Positions 28,416-37,887 of a stretch of DNA of 64,000 bases are shown in pieces. Within the stretch, counting starts at the first letter, position 1. Each line of letters opens with the position of its first letter. Both the position numbers and the translations under genes were made by a program. The notes beneath the pieces are model-generated. The model was not told the origin of the DNA, did not search any database, and saw only the letters and a list, made by a program, of their open reading frames with translations. This DNA is from Roseovarius gahaiensis (GTDB lineage Bacteria; Pseudomonadota; Alphaproteobacteria; Rhodobacterales; Rhodobacteraceae): contig NZ_JAAORB010000010.1 of NCBI RefSeq assembly GCF_011601345.1, positions 25,338 through 89,337 on the forward strand. Direction: 5' to 3'.

Positions 28416-28439
28416 GGGCGTGCATACCAATGCATGCCC
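28416..28439. promoter_or_regulatory. Second inverted repeat in the glcB leader
   Basis: GGGCGTGCAT and ATGCATGCCC (one mismatch) flank ACCA, ending 28 bp before the glcB start. It could be a second operator or an RNA hairpin in the leader. Confidence 0.35.
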
Positions 28440-28467
28440 GCCAAGATCAGCAGTGGAGGAGCCCGAG

Positions 28468-30615
28468 ATGGTGCAACGTATTGAAAAGCATGGCCTTCAA
28501 GTGGCCGAAGACCTAGCCCGCTTTGTCGACGACAGCGCCCTGCCGGGCACGGGTGTTTCGGCGGATGGATTCTGGTCAGGCTTTGCCGCGCTGATCAAAG
28601 AGATGGCCCCAAAGAACAAGGCCTTCCTTGACCGGCGCGAAGAATTGCAGCGCCAGATCGACGATTGGCATATCCGCCACCGCAACCAGCCGCATGATCA
28701 CGAGGCCTATAAGGCGTTTCTTAAGGACATCGGCTATCTTGTCGAAGAAGGTCCGGATTTTGAGATCGAGACAACGAATGTCGACCCCGAGATTGCGCTT
28801 GTGCCGGGGCCGCAACTGGTGGTGCCGATCACCAATGCCCGCTACGCGCTGAATGCCGCAAATGCCCGTTGGGGCAGCCTTTATGATGGGCTTTACGGCA
28901 CTGACGCCATGGGAAGCCTGCCGCCCAAAGGCGGCTATGACCGTGGCCATGGTGCGCGGGTCGTGGCGCGCGCGCGGGTGTTTCTTGATGAGGCGTTTCC
29001 GCTGGTGGGCACCAGCCACGCGGATGTGCGGCGCTACTACGTGCAGGATGGGGCGCTGTTGGTTGATGATTGCCCGCTGGCACAGCCCGAGAAATTCGTC
29101 GGCTACCGTGGCAACCCGAAGGCCCCCGATGCCGTGGTGTTGCGCAATCATGGTCTGCATGTCGAACTTGTGTTTGACCGGGCGCATTTCATTGGCTGCC
29201 GTGATCAGGCGCTTTTGGCCGATGTGCAGATCGAAAGCGCTGTGTCGGCGATCATGGATTGCGAAGACTCGGTCGCCTGCGTGGATGCCGAGGACAAGGT
29301 GCAGGCCTATGCCAACTGGCTGGGCCTGATGCAGGGCAATCTTGAGGCCAGTCTCGACAAGAACGGTAAAACCATCACTCGCCGCTTGGCCGAAGATCGC
29401 CACTATACCGCGCCCGATGGCAGTGACTTGATGCTCAAGGGCCGCGCCCTGATGTGGGTGCGCAATGTCGGCCACCTGATGACCAACCCGGCCATTCTGG
29501 ACGCCGACGGCCATGAAATTCCCGAAGGCTTGATGGATGCCGCGATCACAAGCCTGATCGGTATGCACGACCTCAAGCGGGAGGGTGGCAACTCGGTGCA
29601 TGGCTCGATCTATATCGTCAAGCCCAAGATGCACGGCCCCGACGAAGTGGCCTTCACCGACGAGATATTCACTCAAGTCGAAAAGTTCCTTGGCCTGCCG
29701 AAATACACCTTGAAAATCGGCGTTATGGACGAAGAACGCCGCACCTCGGTCAACCTCAAGGAATGTATCCGCGCCGCCAAGCATCGCGTGGCCTTTATCA
29801 ACACCGGCTTCCTTGATCGCACAGGTGACGAAATACACACCAGCATGGAGGCAGGCCCCTTCAGCCGCAAAGATTTCATCAAGCGCAAGGCGTGGATCGC
29901 GGGCTATGAAAACCAGAACGTTGATATCGGGCTGGAATGCGGGCTGTCGGGCAAGGCACAGATCGGCAAGGGCATGTGGGCCATGCCCGATATGATGGCC
30001 GCGATGCTGGAACAGAAAATCGAACATCCGAAATCGGGGGCCAATTGCGCATGGGTGCCGTCGCCCACGGCGGCGACCCTTCACGCGTTGCATTACCACA
30101 AGGTCGATGTGTTCGCCGTGCAGGACAAGCTCAAGGCCGGAGGGCGGCGCGCGTTTGTCGACACGCTGTTGGATATCCCCATGGCCAGCTTCCAAAAATG
30201 GTCGAAAGAGCAGATCGCCAAAGAGGTCGAAAACAACGCCCAAGGCATCCTTGGCTATGTCGTGCGCTGGATTGACCAAGGCGTTGGATGTTCAAAAGTG
30301 CCCGACATCAATGATGTGGGCCTGATGGAAGACCGCGCCACCTGTCGGATCAGCTCGCAACATATTGTCAACTGGCTGCATCACGGCGTTGTCAGCGAGG
30401 CCGAGGTGATGGACGCCATGCAAAAAATGGCCGAAGTTGTGGACCGGCAAAACGCCGATGACCCGGATTACAAGCCCATGGCCCCCGGTTTTGACGGCAT
30501 TGCCTTCCAAGCCGCCTGTGATCTGGTCTTCAAGGGTCGCGAACAGCCCTCGGGCTATACCGAACCTGTGCTGCATCGCCGCCGGCTGGAACTCAAAGCC
30601 GCGCAATCAGCATAA
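28468..30615 (+). CDS. glcB: Malate synthase G
   Basis: A 715-aa single-chain malate synthase of the G isoform. It condenses glyoxylate with acetyl-CoA to malate, completing glycolate/glyoxylate assimilation. Family blocks include [56 protein letters not shown]-like [13 protein letters not shown] and [21 protein letters not shown]. The start is ATG 28468 behind TGGAGGAG, not the in-frame ATG at 28411, which lies in the palindromic leader. It is followed after 24 bp by a GlcG-like gene. Two inverted repeats upstream may be operators. Confidence 0.96.
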   Translation: MVQRIEKHGLQVAEDLARFVDDSALPGTGVSADGFWSGFAALIKEMAPKNKAFLDRREELQRQIDDWHIRHRNQPHDHEAYKAFLKDIGYLVEEGPDFEIETTNVDPEIALVPGPQLVVPITNARYALNAANARWGSLYDGLYGTDAMGSLPPKGGYDRGHGARVVARARVFLDEAFPLVGTSHADVRRYYVQDGALLVDDCPLAQPEKFVGYRGNPKAPDAVVLRNHGLHVELVFDRAHFIGCRDQALLADVQIESAVSAIMDCEDSVACVDAEDKVQAYANWLGLMQGNLEASLDKNGKTITRRLAEDRHYTAPDGSDLMLKGRALMWVRNVGHLMTNPAILDADGHEIPEGLMDAAITSLIGMHDLKREGGNSVHGSIYIVKPKMHGPDEVAFTDEIFTQVEKFLGLPKYTLKIGVMDEERRTSVNLKECIRAAKHRVAFINTGFLDRTGDEIHTSMEAGPFSRKDFIKRKAWIAGYENQNVDIGLECGLSGKAQIGKGMWAMPDMMAAMLEQKIEHPKSGANCAWVPSPTAATLHALHYHKVDVFAVQDKLKAGGRRAFVDTLLDIPMASFQKWSKEQIAKEVENNAQGILGYVVRWIDQGVGCSKVPDINDVGLMEDRATCRISSQHIVNWLHHGVVSEAEVMDAMQKMAEVVDRQNADDPDYKPMAPGFDGIAFQAACDLVFKGREQPSGYTEPVLHRRRLELKAAQSA

Positions 30616-30639
30616 ATTTATAGCAGTAGGAGGCCCAAA

Positions 30640-31068
30640 ATGGCTGAACTCTCCCTCAATCGTGCCCACTCCATCATCCGCAAAGCCTTGGCCAAAGGCC
30701 GCGAGGCTGGCTTTAAACCATTGTCGGTCGTGGTGCTTGACACTGGCGGCCACGTCAAAGCTTTCGAGCGTGAAGACGGGGCCGCCCCGGGCCGCTTTGG
30801 CATCGCCCATGGCAAAGCCTATGGCGCGATCATGCTGGGCATGGCAGGCCGGGCGCAGATGGCCCGCGCCGAACAACAGGCCTATTTCATGGCGGCCGTA
30901 AACGGAGTCTATGGCGGGCAGGTCGTGCCAGTGCCGGGCGGCGTTTTGGTGCGCGACAAGCGCGGCAATATCGTCGGGGCCGTGGGCGTGACCGGGGACA
31001 CCTCCGACAATGACGTGATCGCGGCCGTTGCCGGAATCGAATCCGTCGGGCTGACGCCGGAAGACTAA
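30640..31068 (+). CDS. glcG: GlcG/HbpS-family protein (DUF336)
   Basis: A 142-aa protein of the GlcG/HbpS family: ALAKGREAGFKPLSVVVLDTGGHVKAFEREDGA in the N half and VPGGVLVRD-G-IVGAVGVTGDTSDNDVIAAVAGI in the C half. Family members include heme-binding HbpS and GlcG of the E. coli glycolate operon, whose role is unknown. Here it is directly behind malate synthase G, which repeats the glcG-glcB association. The start ATG 30640 follows AGTAGGAGG. There is no signal peptide, so it is cytosolic. Confidence 0.88.
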   Translation: MAELSLNRAHSIIRKALAKGREAGFKPLSVVVLDTGGHVKAFEREDGAAPGRFGIAHGKAYGAIMLGMAGRAQMARAEQQAYFMAAVNGVYGGQVVPVPGGVLVRDKRGNIVGAVGVTGDTSDNDVIAAVAGIESVGLTPED

Positions 31069-31293
31069 TCAAGAGTCGATGCGTGTTGCCGATGATGGAC
31101 CTTGGTACGGTCTCATCGGCGCGCCCATCCGGCCCATTCCACCACGGCGCACTGTCCGCGCTTTCTAGAATTAAATGTGGCTGGAAAGGATGGGGGGACA
31201 GGGGCGTCGAACGGGCGACACACAATCGCTCCGACGGTAACGGTCAGTTACCATCTGTCTAAACGCTTCGTCACGCTATCTGAGGGAGATAAA

Positions 31294-31367
31294 TGGAGGC
31301 GAGTACCGGAATCGAACCGGTGTACACGGATTTGCAATCCGCTGCGTCACCACTCCGCCAACTCGCC
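31294..31367 (-). tRNA. tRNA-Cys (GCA)
   Basis: On the minus strand the acceptor arms GGCGAGT and ACTCGCC pair, the anticodon loop is ATTGCAAAT with anticodon GCA, and the T-loop is GGTTCGAATCC. CCA is encoded (TGG at 31294-31296 on the plus strand), giving 74 nt. A plus-strand open frame running through it into the methyltransferase gene is an artefact. Confidence 0.95.
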
Positions 31368-31512
31368 GCCAAAGTGGTTTGTGTCGGTTACCCGATCGCT
31401 GCGATCTGTGCAAGAGCGGCTGTGTCGATTGTGGCCACGTATTTGCGTTGTTCCTTTTTGGTGGATGTGCCAAAATGAAAGTGATGTATTCCAAAGAATA
31501 AGAGCCTGCCCG

Positions 31513-32166
31513 ATGACAGACTATGCCGCGCGGCGCACCGTAATGGTCGACACCCAAGTCCGCCCATCCGATGTTACAAAATTTCCGATCATCGACGCGA
31601 TGCTGTCGGTCCCACGTGAGGCGTTCGTCCCGCGTGACATGCGCGAAGCGGCCTATGTGGGCGAAAATATCGATCTGGGCGGCGGGCGCGTGATTCTTGA
31701 TCCGCGCACCTTGGCCAAGATGCTGGACGCTTTGGATGTGCGCGGCGATGAGCTGGTTTTGGACATCGGCTGCTCGCGGGGCTATTCGTCTGCTGTCATT
31801 GCCCGCATGGCCGAAGCTGTGGTGGCCGTTGAGGAAGACGCAGACATGGCCACCGAGGCACAGGGCCTGCTGGCCGAAAACGGCGTGGACAATGTGGTGC
31901 TTCACCAAGGCCCACTGACCCAAGGTGCGGCGGAACATGGCCCATACGATGTGATTGTGGTTCAGGGGGCGGTTGCACATCTGCCCGCAGAATTGACCGA
32001 ACAGTTGAAAGAAGGCGGTCGTGTCGCCTGTCTTTTCATGGAAGAAACTTTGGGCGTGGTCCGTATCGGATACAAAATTGACGGCCATTTGACATGGCGG
32101 TTTGCGTTCAACGCCAGCGCGCCGGTCTTGCCGGGGTTTGAACGGCAGGCGGCCTTTACGCTTTAA
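31513..32166 (+). CDS. Protein-L-isoaspartate O-methyltransferase-like protein
   Basis: A 217-aa class-I SAM methyltransferase of the PCMT family. The SAM-binding motif is [19 protein letters not shown] (around residue 80), and [11 protein letters not shown] and [10 protein letters not shown] are PCMT-like blocks. The canonical PCMT glycine-rich motif is usually GTGSGY; here it is GCSRGY, so isoaspartate repair is not assured. In Rhodobacterales this gene commonly precedes the tolC-like gene, as here (46 bp). ATG 31513 is chosen because the preceding frame runs through tRNA-Cys. Confidence 0.82.
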   Translation: MTDYAARRTVMVDTQVRPSDVTKFPIIDAMLSVPREAFVPRDMREAAYVGENIDLGGGRVILDPRTLAKMLDALDVRGDELVLDIGCSRGYSSAVIARMAEAVVAVEEDADMATEAQGLLAENGVDNVVLHQGPLTQGAAEHGPYDVIVVQGAVAHLPAELTEQLKEGGRVACLFMEETLGVVRIGYKIDGHLTWRFAFNASAPVLPGFERQAAFTL

Positions 32167-32212
32167 CACCGACGGGCACGTTTCGGCGGTCCTGAATTGT
32201 CAGGAGATTGAT

Positions 32213-33622
32213 GTGAGACATTCGGCGATGAAAAAGATCAGAGGCGCGCTGCTGGCTTCGGCTCTTGCATGTGCAGTGCCGGTTGCGGCTTGGTCGGAAA
32301 CGCTGGCGGATACATTGGTCAGCACCTACCACGCCAGCGGCCTGTTGGAGCAAAACCGCGCCTTGCTGCGGGCCGCTGACGAAGACGTGGCCGTGACACT
32401 GTCGCAGCTTCGCCCGATTCTGAACTGGTCGGTTGACGTGACCCGCAATTTCGGGCGCAGCAAAACAGCCGGCACCCGCCGTCCGATTGCCGATACCAAC
32501 ACCTCGCTTGGCATCACTGCCGAGTGGCTGCTTTATGATTTCGGGCGCACCGGGCTGCAGGTCGAGGCGGCCAAGGAAACCGTTCTTGGCACGCGTGAAA
32601 CATTGCGCAGCATTGAACAGCAGGTTCTGCTGCGTGGTGCGACCGCTTATTTGAACGTGCGCCGCAATCAGGCGTTCGTGGACCTTCGGCAAAACAACCT
32701 GCGCCTGTTGGAGCAAGAGCTGCGCGCTGCGCGCGATCGTTTCGAAGTGGGGGAGGTGACCCGCACCGATGTGGCGCAGGCCGAGGCGCGGTTGGCCTCG
32801 GCGCGCAGTGGCCTTGCCGCCGCGCAGGGCGATCTGGCGCAAGCGGTCGAAGAATTTGTCGCGGCCGTTGGGCGTGAGCCAAACAATTTGCAGGCGCCGG
32901 GCGCGTTGCCAAACCTGTCGGGCGATGTTGATCAGTCGAAACTGGTGGCCGCGCGCAACCATCCTGATGTCTTGAAGGCGCGCCACGATGTGGCCGCCGC
33001 CGAATTGACGATCAAGGCGGCATCGGCGGCCATGAAGCCCTCGGTCAGCCTCACAGGTCGGGCCGGTGTTACGGAAGAGTTCAACGAGAGCGATTACACC
33101 CGCTCGGGCAGCGTGGGCGTTGCGGTGACAGGCCCCATATATCAAGGCGGTCGGCTAAGTGCGCTGAAGCGTCAGGCGATGGCCCGGCGTGATGCCAATC
33201 GCGGTGCCTTGCACGTGGTGCAGTTCCAGGTGCAGCAGGAAGTCGGTAACGCCTATGCCAGCCTGCGTGCCGCGCGCGCCAGCCGTGATGCCAGCCAAGA
33301 GCAGGTGCGCGCCGCGACCGTGGCCTTTCGCGGTGTCCGTGAAGAGGCAACATTGGGTGCGCGGACAACATTGGATGTGCTCAATGCCGAACAGGAATTG
33401 CTGGACGCCCGTGCCACGCTGATTTCGGCTGAAATTGATGTCTACACTGCGGCGTATTCCGTTCTTGCGGCCATGGGGCAACTGACGGCCAAGGATCTGA
33501 ACCTGCCGGTCAAAACCTATGATCCGGCAGCCTATTACAACATGGTCAAATCGGCACCGGCCAATCTCAGCCCGCAAGGTCGCAAGCTGGACCGTGTGCT
33601 GCGCGCCTTGGGTAAAGATTAA
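32213..33622 (+). CDS. tolC: TolC family outer-membrane channel protein
   Basis: A 469-aa outer-membrane efflux protein with signal peptide ending VAAWS/ETLADTL. Two repeated coiled-coil halves are visible, with the conserved LFDFG-like WLLYDFGRTGLQVEAAKE and later GPIYQGGRLSALKRQAMA, and GARTTLDVLNAEQELLDAR. These are typical TolC repeats. I start at GTG 32213 because AGGAG (32202-32206) is 6 bp upstream, while the ATG at 32228 has no site. It would serve tripartite efflux or type I secretion, with partners elsewhere. A PopZ-like gene follows in the same direction. Confidence 0.92.
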   Translation: MRHSAMKKIRGALLASALACAVPVAAWSETLADTLVSTYHASGLLEQNRALLRAADEDVAVTLSQLRPILNWSVDVTRNFGRSKTAGTRRPIADTNTSLGITAEWLLYDFGRTGLQVEAAKETVLGTRETLRSIEQQVLLRGATAYLNVRRNQAFVDLRQNNLRLLEQELRAARDRFEVGEVTRTDVAQAEARLASARSGLAAAQGDLAQAVEEFVAAVGREPNNLQAPGALPNLSGDVDQSKLVAARNHPDVLKARHDVAAAELTIKAASAAMKPSVSLTGRAGVTEEFNESDYTRSGSVGVAVTGPIYQGGRLSALKRQAMARRDANRGALHVVQFQVQQEVGNAYASLRAARASRDASQEQVRAATVAFRGVREEATLGARTTLDVLNAEQELLDARATLISAEIDVYTAAYSVLAAMGQLTAKDLNLPVKTYDPAAYYNMVKSAPANLSPQGRKLDRVLRALGKD

Positions 33623-33694
33623 AACCTGTCCTAATCTGTTGTGTGACCAGCGCCTCGGGGCTAAACTGAGGTGAGGCAAGAGTGGTATTGAATT

Positions 33695-34675
33695 ATGTCG
33701 GATCCCGTCAGCAACGCTGAAATCGAAGACGTGTTGTCGTCTATTCGTCGGCTGGTTTCGGTCGAAGATCGTGCCGACACCCAAGCCGATGATGCGCGCG
33801 ATACATCTGAAACCATGGCCGCTGATCCCTCTCAGGGGGGGGCGGGTGACCGGCTGATGTTGACGCCCGCCTTGCGTGTGGACGACCGCGACTCTGCACC
33901 TCAAACCGATGCCGACTCGCAGGGTGACGCAGACCTTCCCGGCGATGCCAACGCAGATCAGGACCAGTCCGACGACGGGTCTGAGGCTCAAGAGCTTCGG
34001 TTTAGCCATAGCGACTATGAGCGCGCGTGGCAGGATACCGCCGATCAGACGGCGGAGCACGACAGCACGGATGAGGCCGACAGCACGGGCGCAGACGATA
34101 GCGAACCGGCCGATAATGCCCCCTATGTGCTGGATCAGACACAGGCGGCAGATCCTTTGGACGCCCCCGGCCTTGGGGGTCGTATTGCCGAGGTTGAGGC
34201 GGCCGTCGCCGCGCGACACGATCAATGGGAACCCGATGGCGAGTCGGACGACGCCTATGCCGGTGGTTCTGTTTCGCCTATGGCTTGGGAAGATTACGGC
34301 CCCGAACCCACCTATGATGACGCAGATGGCGATGAGCTGACGGGCGATGCCAGTGACATTGCCGACGATACGGAACCCCCCGGCGCACAGACATTCGGTG
34401 AAACAGACGATCATCGGGTCGACGCGGGCGATCAAACGGCCGGCGCGTCTGCCGGAGGCACTTCGGCAACAACGTCGGATGATAGCGACGAGGAGACCTT
34501 GTGGGACGATGACCGTGTCGACACCGTCATCGACGAAGAAGCGTTGCGCGACATGGTCAGCGAAATCGTGCGTCAGGAATTGCAGGGCGCTTTGGGCGAA
34601 CGGATCACCCGCAATGTCCGTAAATTGGTGCGGCGTGAAATTCACCGCGCCCTAAGCAGCCACGAATTGGACTAG
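33695..34675 (+). CDS. PopZ-like polar organising protein (DUF2497-like), very acidic
   Basis: A 326-aa protein with three parts: an N-terminal helix EIEDVLSSIRRLVSVED, close to the EEILASIRRIISED motif of Caulobacter PopZ; a central stretch of about 240 residues dominated by Asp, Glu, Ala, Gly, Ser and Thr, presumably disordered; and a C-terminal helical region EEALRDMVSEIVRQELQ..ITRNVRKLVRREIHRAL resembling the PopZ oligomerisation helices. PopZ forms polar condensates that anchor the chromosome. The linker is longer than in Caulobacter (177 aa in total). The stop codon TAG coincides with the left edge of a MITE-like element. Confidence 0.65.
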   Translation: MSDPVSNAEIEDVLSSIRRLVSVEDRADTQADDARDTSETMAADPSQGGAGDRLMLTPALRVDDRDSAPQTDADSQGDADLPGDANADQDQSDDGSEAQELRFSHSDYERAWQDTADQTAEHDSTDEADSTGADDSEPADNAPYVLDQTQAADPLDAPGLGGRIAEVEAAVAARHDQWEPDGESDDAYAGGSVSPMAWEDYGPEPTYDDADGDELTGDASDIADDTEPPGAQTFGETDDHRVDAGDQTAGASAGGTSATTSDDSDEETLWDDDRVDTVIDEEALRDMVSEIVRQELQGALGERITRNVRKLVRREIHRALSSHELD

Positions 34676-35098
34676 TGTTCTGCACCTGACGCAAGATGCC
34701 CGTGCGACGGCAAACTTGAGGTCAGGAGGCAAGTTTTCCGAGTGGAAAGGCTCAATCACGGCTGTCATCCCCGGCGCAGACATTGGAATGCCAAGCTCCT
34801 GCGCGGAGTCGAGGGCGAAGCCCGCCGCGCATCGCCGACGCGCCCCCACGCGGCGGCGATTTGGTTAGGCTGGGCGCATCGCTTTGATGTCGTTCGGATT
34901 TGGCTGACATAAAGTGCCCAGCCCCATTTAGCTTCGCCACCGCGCGCGTCGGCAATGCGCGGCTTGATCCGGCGTCTGCTCCATCCCGCAAAAGCTCAGT
35001 GGCGGTGCCACTTTGCAAACTAGCTGCCGCTCGCACCTTCGCTGAACGGGGGTCGACACCAGAGGCGAGCGTTCAAACTTACGTCAGGTGCAGAACAC
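34675..35098. mobile_element. MITE-like element with IS630-type CTAG/TA target, 424 bp
   Basis: Both ends read GTGTTCTGCACCTGACG inward, then CAAG on the left and TAAG on the right, giving a 21-bp terminal inverted repeat with one mismatch. Each end is flanked by TA within CTAG (34672-34675 and 35098-35101), the duplication and preference typical of IS630/Tc1-like transposition. Inside, a second inverted repeat of 20 bp (34824-34843 and 34944-34963, one mismatch) and further partial complementarity make most of the element a long imperfect palindrome. No transposase frame is visible, so it would be mobilised in trans. The insertion leaves the TAG stop codons of both convergent neighbours intact. 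Confidence 0.82.
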
Positions 35099-36549
35099 TA
35101 GGTCAAAGGCGCGGCCAATCTCAGCAGCAGGTCCAGATCCATATGGGTTTCCATATGCTGACCCAAAGCGTCGAGCGTGGTTTCAAGATCATCGCCATAG
35201 GTCAGGCCCGATTGCCCGCCCAGATCGGCCAGAAACGCGGCGCGAAACGCATCGGACGCAAACAGCCCGTGCAGGTAACAGCCGCGCACACGGCCCGACG
35301 GCGATGCTGCGCCTTCCGGACGGCCCGCGATATCCAGCCATGCGCGCGCGCAATCTGGCCCGCTGGTTTCGCCAAGGTGAATTTCATAGCCTTGCACCGC
35401 ATCGCCTGTGGCGCGGTATGTGGCATCGGTTAGCGCAAGACGCTTTTCCGGCTTCATCACGGTGATCACATCCAGATGGCCAAGGCCGGGCACGCTACCT
35501 GCCACGCCTTCGATACCGTCCGGATCGGCGATGTCACGGCCCAACATCTGATAGCCGCCGCAAATGCCCAACACGTGCCCGCCGCGCCGGATATGCGCGG
35601 CCAGGTCGATATCCCAGCCTTGCGCCCGGAAATGCGCCAAATCGGCAATCGTCGATTTACTGCCCGGTATCAAAACCAGATCGGCATCGCCGGGCAGGGG
35701 CTGGCCTGCCTCGACGATCTCGACGCTGATATCAGGCTCGGACGACAGCGGATCAAGGTCGTCGAAATTCGCGATCCGGCCCAGCCGGGGCACCGCCACC
35801 TTGAAGCCGCCGCCCTTGGTGGATGCGATATCCATGACATCCTCGGCGGGCAGGCGCCATGCGTCGGCAAACCATGGCACAACCCCTAACGACGGCCAGC
35901 CGGTGCGCTGCGCGATTTCAACCAATCCATCGTCAAACAGGCTGACATCGCCGCGAAACTTGTTGATGGCAAAGCCCTTGATATGCGCGGCATCCTCGGG
36001 CGGCAAAACGGCCTGAGTGCCGACGATCTGCGCAATCACGCCGCCGCGGTCTATATCGCCCACCAGCACCACGGGCACGCCTGCCGCTTGGGCAAAGCCC
36101 ATATTGGCGATGTCGCCCGCGCGCAGGTTGATCTCGGCCGGGCTGCCCGCGCCCTCGACAATCACCAGATCGGCGGATGCGCTGAGCCGTTTGAAGCTGT
36201 CCAGAACCGGCGGCATCAGGCGCGGTTTGGCTTTGGAATAGTCCCGCGCGCGCAACGTGGCAAAGCGTTGGCCCTGCACGATCACCTGCGCGCCGGTATC
36301 GGTTTCGGGTTTCAGCAGCACTGGGTTCATGTCGGTGATCGGCGCACGTCGCGCCGCCAGCGCCTGCAAGGCCTGTGCCCGGCCAATCTCGCCGCCATCT
36401 TCGGTGACGGCGGCATTGTTTGACATGTTTTGCGGCTTGAACGGTGCGACCGACAGGCCACGATTGGCAAACGCCCGTGCCAGCCCGGCGACAAGCATCG
36501 ACTTGCCCACGTTCGAGCCTGCGCCCTGAATCATGATCGCTTTGGCCAT
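35098..36549 (-). CDS. cobQ: Cobyric acid synthase
   Basis: A 483-aa glutamine-dependent amidotransferase of cobalamin synthesis that amidates adenosylcobyrinic a,c-diamide. The N-terminal BioD-like ATPase begins [25 protein letters not shown] and contains [11 protein letters not shown]; the C-terminal amidotransferase has nucleophile C330 in [14 protein letters not shown] and [10 protein letters not shown] start at ATG 36549, which follows AAGAGG, rather than 36573. No B12 riboswitch box was recognised upstream, and no other cob genes are in the window. The TAG stop is shared with the edge of the MITE-like element. Confidence 0.96.
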   Translation of the reverse strand: MAKAIMIQGAGSNVGKSMLVAGLARAFANRGLSVAPFKPQNMSNNAAVTEDGGEIGRAQALQALAARRAPITDMNPVLLKPETDTGAQVIVQGQRFATLRARDYSKAKPRLMPPVLDSFKRLSASADLVIVEGAGSPAEINLRAGDIANMGFAQAAGVPVVLVGDIDRGGVIAQIVGTQAVLPPEDAAHIKGFAINKFRGDVSLFDDGLVEIAQRTGWPSLGVVPWFADAWRLPAEDVMDIASTKGGGFKVAVPRLGRIANFDDLDPLSSEPDISVEIVEAGQPLPGDADLVLIPGSKSTIADLAHFRAQGWDIDLAAHIRRGGHVLGICGGYQMLGRDIADPDGIEGVAGSVPGLGHLDVITVMKPEKRLALTDATYRATGDAVQGYEIHLGETSGPDCARAWLDIAGRPEGAASPSGRVRGCYLHGLFASDAFRAAFLADLGGQSGLTYGDDLETTLDALGQHMETHMDLDLLLRLAAPLT

Positions 36550-36656
36550 TCGGCGCCTCTTTGCTCTGCTCACCAGTGGTCTTAGCGGTCGCGCTTGACC
36601 TAGGAAAGCCTTGAAGCGTCAGAGGTGGGGCAAATAAGACATGGCCGCAAAGAAAT

Positions 36657-36682
36657 GAAAAGCCCCGCCAATGTGGCGGGGC
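36657..36682 (-). terminator. Intrinsic terminator of the small conserved gene
   Basis: Perfect 9-bp stem GCCCCGCCA / TGGCGGGGC with a 3-nt loop, followed on the minus strand by TTTTC. It is 29 bp after the stop at 36712 and separates that gene from cobQ. Confidence 0.85.
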
Positions 36683-36711
36683 CTGTTCTATAGTCTATCC
36701 GGCACGTTGGA

Positions 36712-37032
36712 TCAGGCGGCTTCGGCCTGTGCGGCGGCATTGCGACGTTCGCTTTCTTCGCGCGACAGCGCGACCGAGGTGCGAACCCCTTTGCCGACAA
36801 AATCCATCAGCCCCGTAACGACGCGTTCGTTCGGATCAATCCCGGCGCAGGATAGCACCTCGCGGCCATCGCGCGAGCGTGCCCACCGAGCAATCTGCTC
36901 GGGGCCATTTCCGTACTTCTTGTCATCGGCAATGGCATCGTCCAACGCTGCCAGCACCACGGCGGCAAACAGTTTCCGAGCGCGGTTGCCTTGCTCGGCG
37001 TTGAATGCCGTGCCGTCAACGAAATCAGTCAT
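36712..37032 (-). CDS. Conserved hypothetical protein (DUF6280-like)
   Basis: A 106-aa soluble protein, predicted mostly helical, with ARKLFAAVVLAALDDAIADDKKYG and ARSRDGREVLSCAGIDPNERVV. It resembles a small conserved protein of Rhodobacterales that I recall as DUF6280; its function is unknown. The ATG at 37032 follows AAGGACGAAAC. It has its own terminator and is divergent from efp, so it is a single-gene unit. The final EAA/QAEAA tail is low complexity. Confidence 0.65.
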   Translation of the reverse strand: MTDFVDGTAFNAEQGNRARKLFAAVVLAALDDAIADDKKYGNGPEQIARWARSRDGREVLSCAGIDPNERVVTGLMDFVGKGVRTSVALSREESERRNAAAQAEAA

Positions 37033-37249
37033 GTTTCGTCCTTGTTTTTATTGGTCTTGTGTTTTCGGCTTAGCGATGGTTATGGCTGAGTTTAATCGAT
37101 TCGGATAGAGCGGATATGCATAACTTCTATGCAAATTCCGCATAGCTTTCTGCGCGTGCAGCACAGGATATCGTCGTCTTGCCACCCATTGCCTCACCAG
37201 ATATAGGGATTGGCAATCCTTCATCAACCTTTTGTCACGGTTTTGTCTT

Positions 37250-37813
37250 ATGCCAAAGATCAACGGAAATGAAATCAGACCCGGCAATGTGCTGGAACAT
37301 AACGGCGGTCTTTGGACTGCGGTCAAGGTCGACCACGTCAAACCCGGCAAGGGCGGTGCATTTGCTCAGGTCGAAATGCGCAACCTGCGCAACGGGTCAA
37401 AGCTGAACGAACGGTTCCGCAGCGCCGACAAGGTCGAACGCGTCCGGCTAGAGCAAAAAGACCAGCAATTCCTGTATGAAGCCGACGGAATGCTGGTGTT
37501 CATGGACAATGAGACCTTTGAACAAATTGAACTGCCTGCCGAAATCTTGGGCGAGCGCCGCCCGTTCCTGCAGGATGGTATGACCATTCAGATCGAATAT
37601 TATGAGAACGAGGCATTGAGCGCGGCCCTGCCGCAAAAGGTCACCTGCCGCGTTGTTGAAACCGAGCCGGTTGTCAAAGGGCAGACCGCCGCCAACAGCT
37701 TTAAGCCCGCCATTCTGGACAACGGGATCAAGGTGATGGTGCCGCCGTTTGTGGGCCAAGACGAGGATATCATCGTCAACACCGAAACCATGGACTACGC
37801 CGAACGCGCGTAA
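37250..37813 (+). CDS. efp: Elongation factor P
   Basis: A 187-aa EF-P with the usual three beta-barrel domains. It binds next to the ribosomal E site and rescues stalling at polyproline. The loop lysine is K34 in [10 protein letters not shown], the residue modified in many bacteria; no modification gene is visible nearby. The ATG 37250 ([15 protein letters not shown]) is the family start. A strong bidirectional terminator follows. A 217-bp promoter region separates it from the divergent small gene. Confidence 0.96.
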   Translation: MPKINGNEIRPGNVLEHNGGLWTAVKVDHVKPGKGGAFAQVEMRNLRNGSKLNERFRSADKVERVRLEQKDQQFLYEADGMLVFMDNETFEQIELPAEILGERRPFLQDGMTIQIEYYENEALSAALPQKVTCRVVETEPVVKGQTAANSFKPAILDNGIKVMVPPFVGQDEDIIVNTETMDYAERA

Positions 37814-37833
37814 CCCGCGCCGACGCCTGAACG

Positions 37834-37871
37834 AAAAACGCCGGTCCTGATTGCTCAGGGCCGGCGTTTTT
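37834..37871. terminator. Bidirectional intrinsic terminator between efp and ygfZ
   Basis: AAAAACGCCGG pairs with CCGGCGTTTTT, and the stem continues inward as CCTGA/TCAGG around TTGC. A-tract and T-tract on opposite sides let it work for both convergent genes. Confidence 0.92.
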
Positions 37872-37887
37872 CTGTGTGAGTCACAAA

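Noticed and set aside
28576..30279. A 567-codon minus-strand open frame
   Set aside because: It is antisense to glcB, produced by high GC and strong codon bias, and its translation has no recognisable motif.
31069..31293. A second tRNA or tRNA remnant downstream of tRNA-Cys
   Set aside because: GTTCGA-like fragments are visible on the minus strand, but acceptor and T arms do not pair. Only a GGTAAC/GTTACC repeat remains near 31240.
31102..31512. N-terminal extension of the methyltransferase through 31102
   Set aside because: It reads through tRNA-Cys. Family sequence begins at 31513.
33155..34645. A 496-codon minus-strand open frame across tolC and the PopZ-like gene
   Set aside because: It spans the antisense of two genes and their spacer. 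The PopZ-like frame has helical motifs matching a family, this one has none.
34752..35036. Degenerate transposase inside the MITE-like element
   Set aside because: The translated frames show no DDE-like or IS630-like motif and are interrupted. The sequence is better explained by its palindromic structure.
36550..36711. Cobalamin riboswitch before cobQ
   Set aside because: No B12 box or adenosylcobalamin core was found. The interval holds only a terminator and probable promoter.
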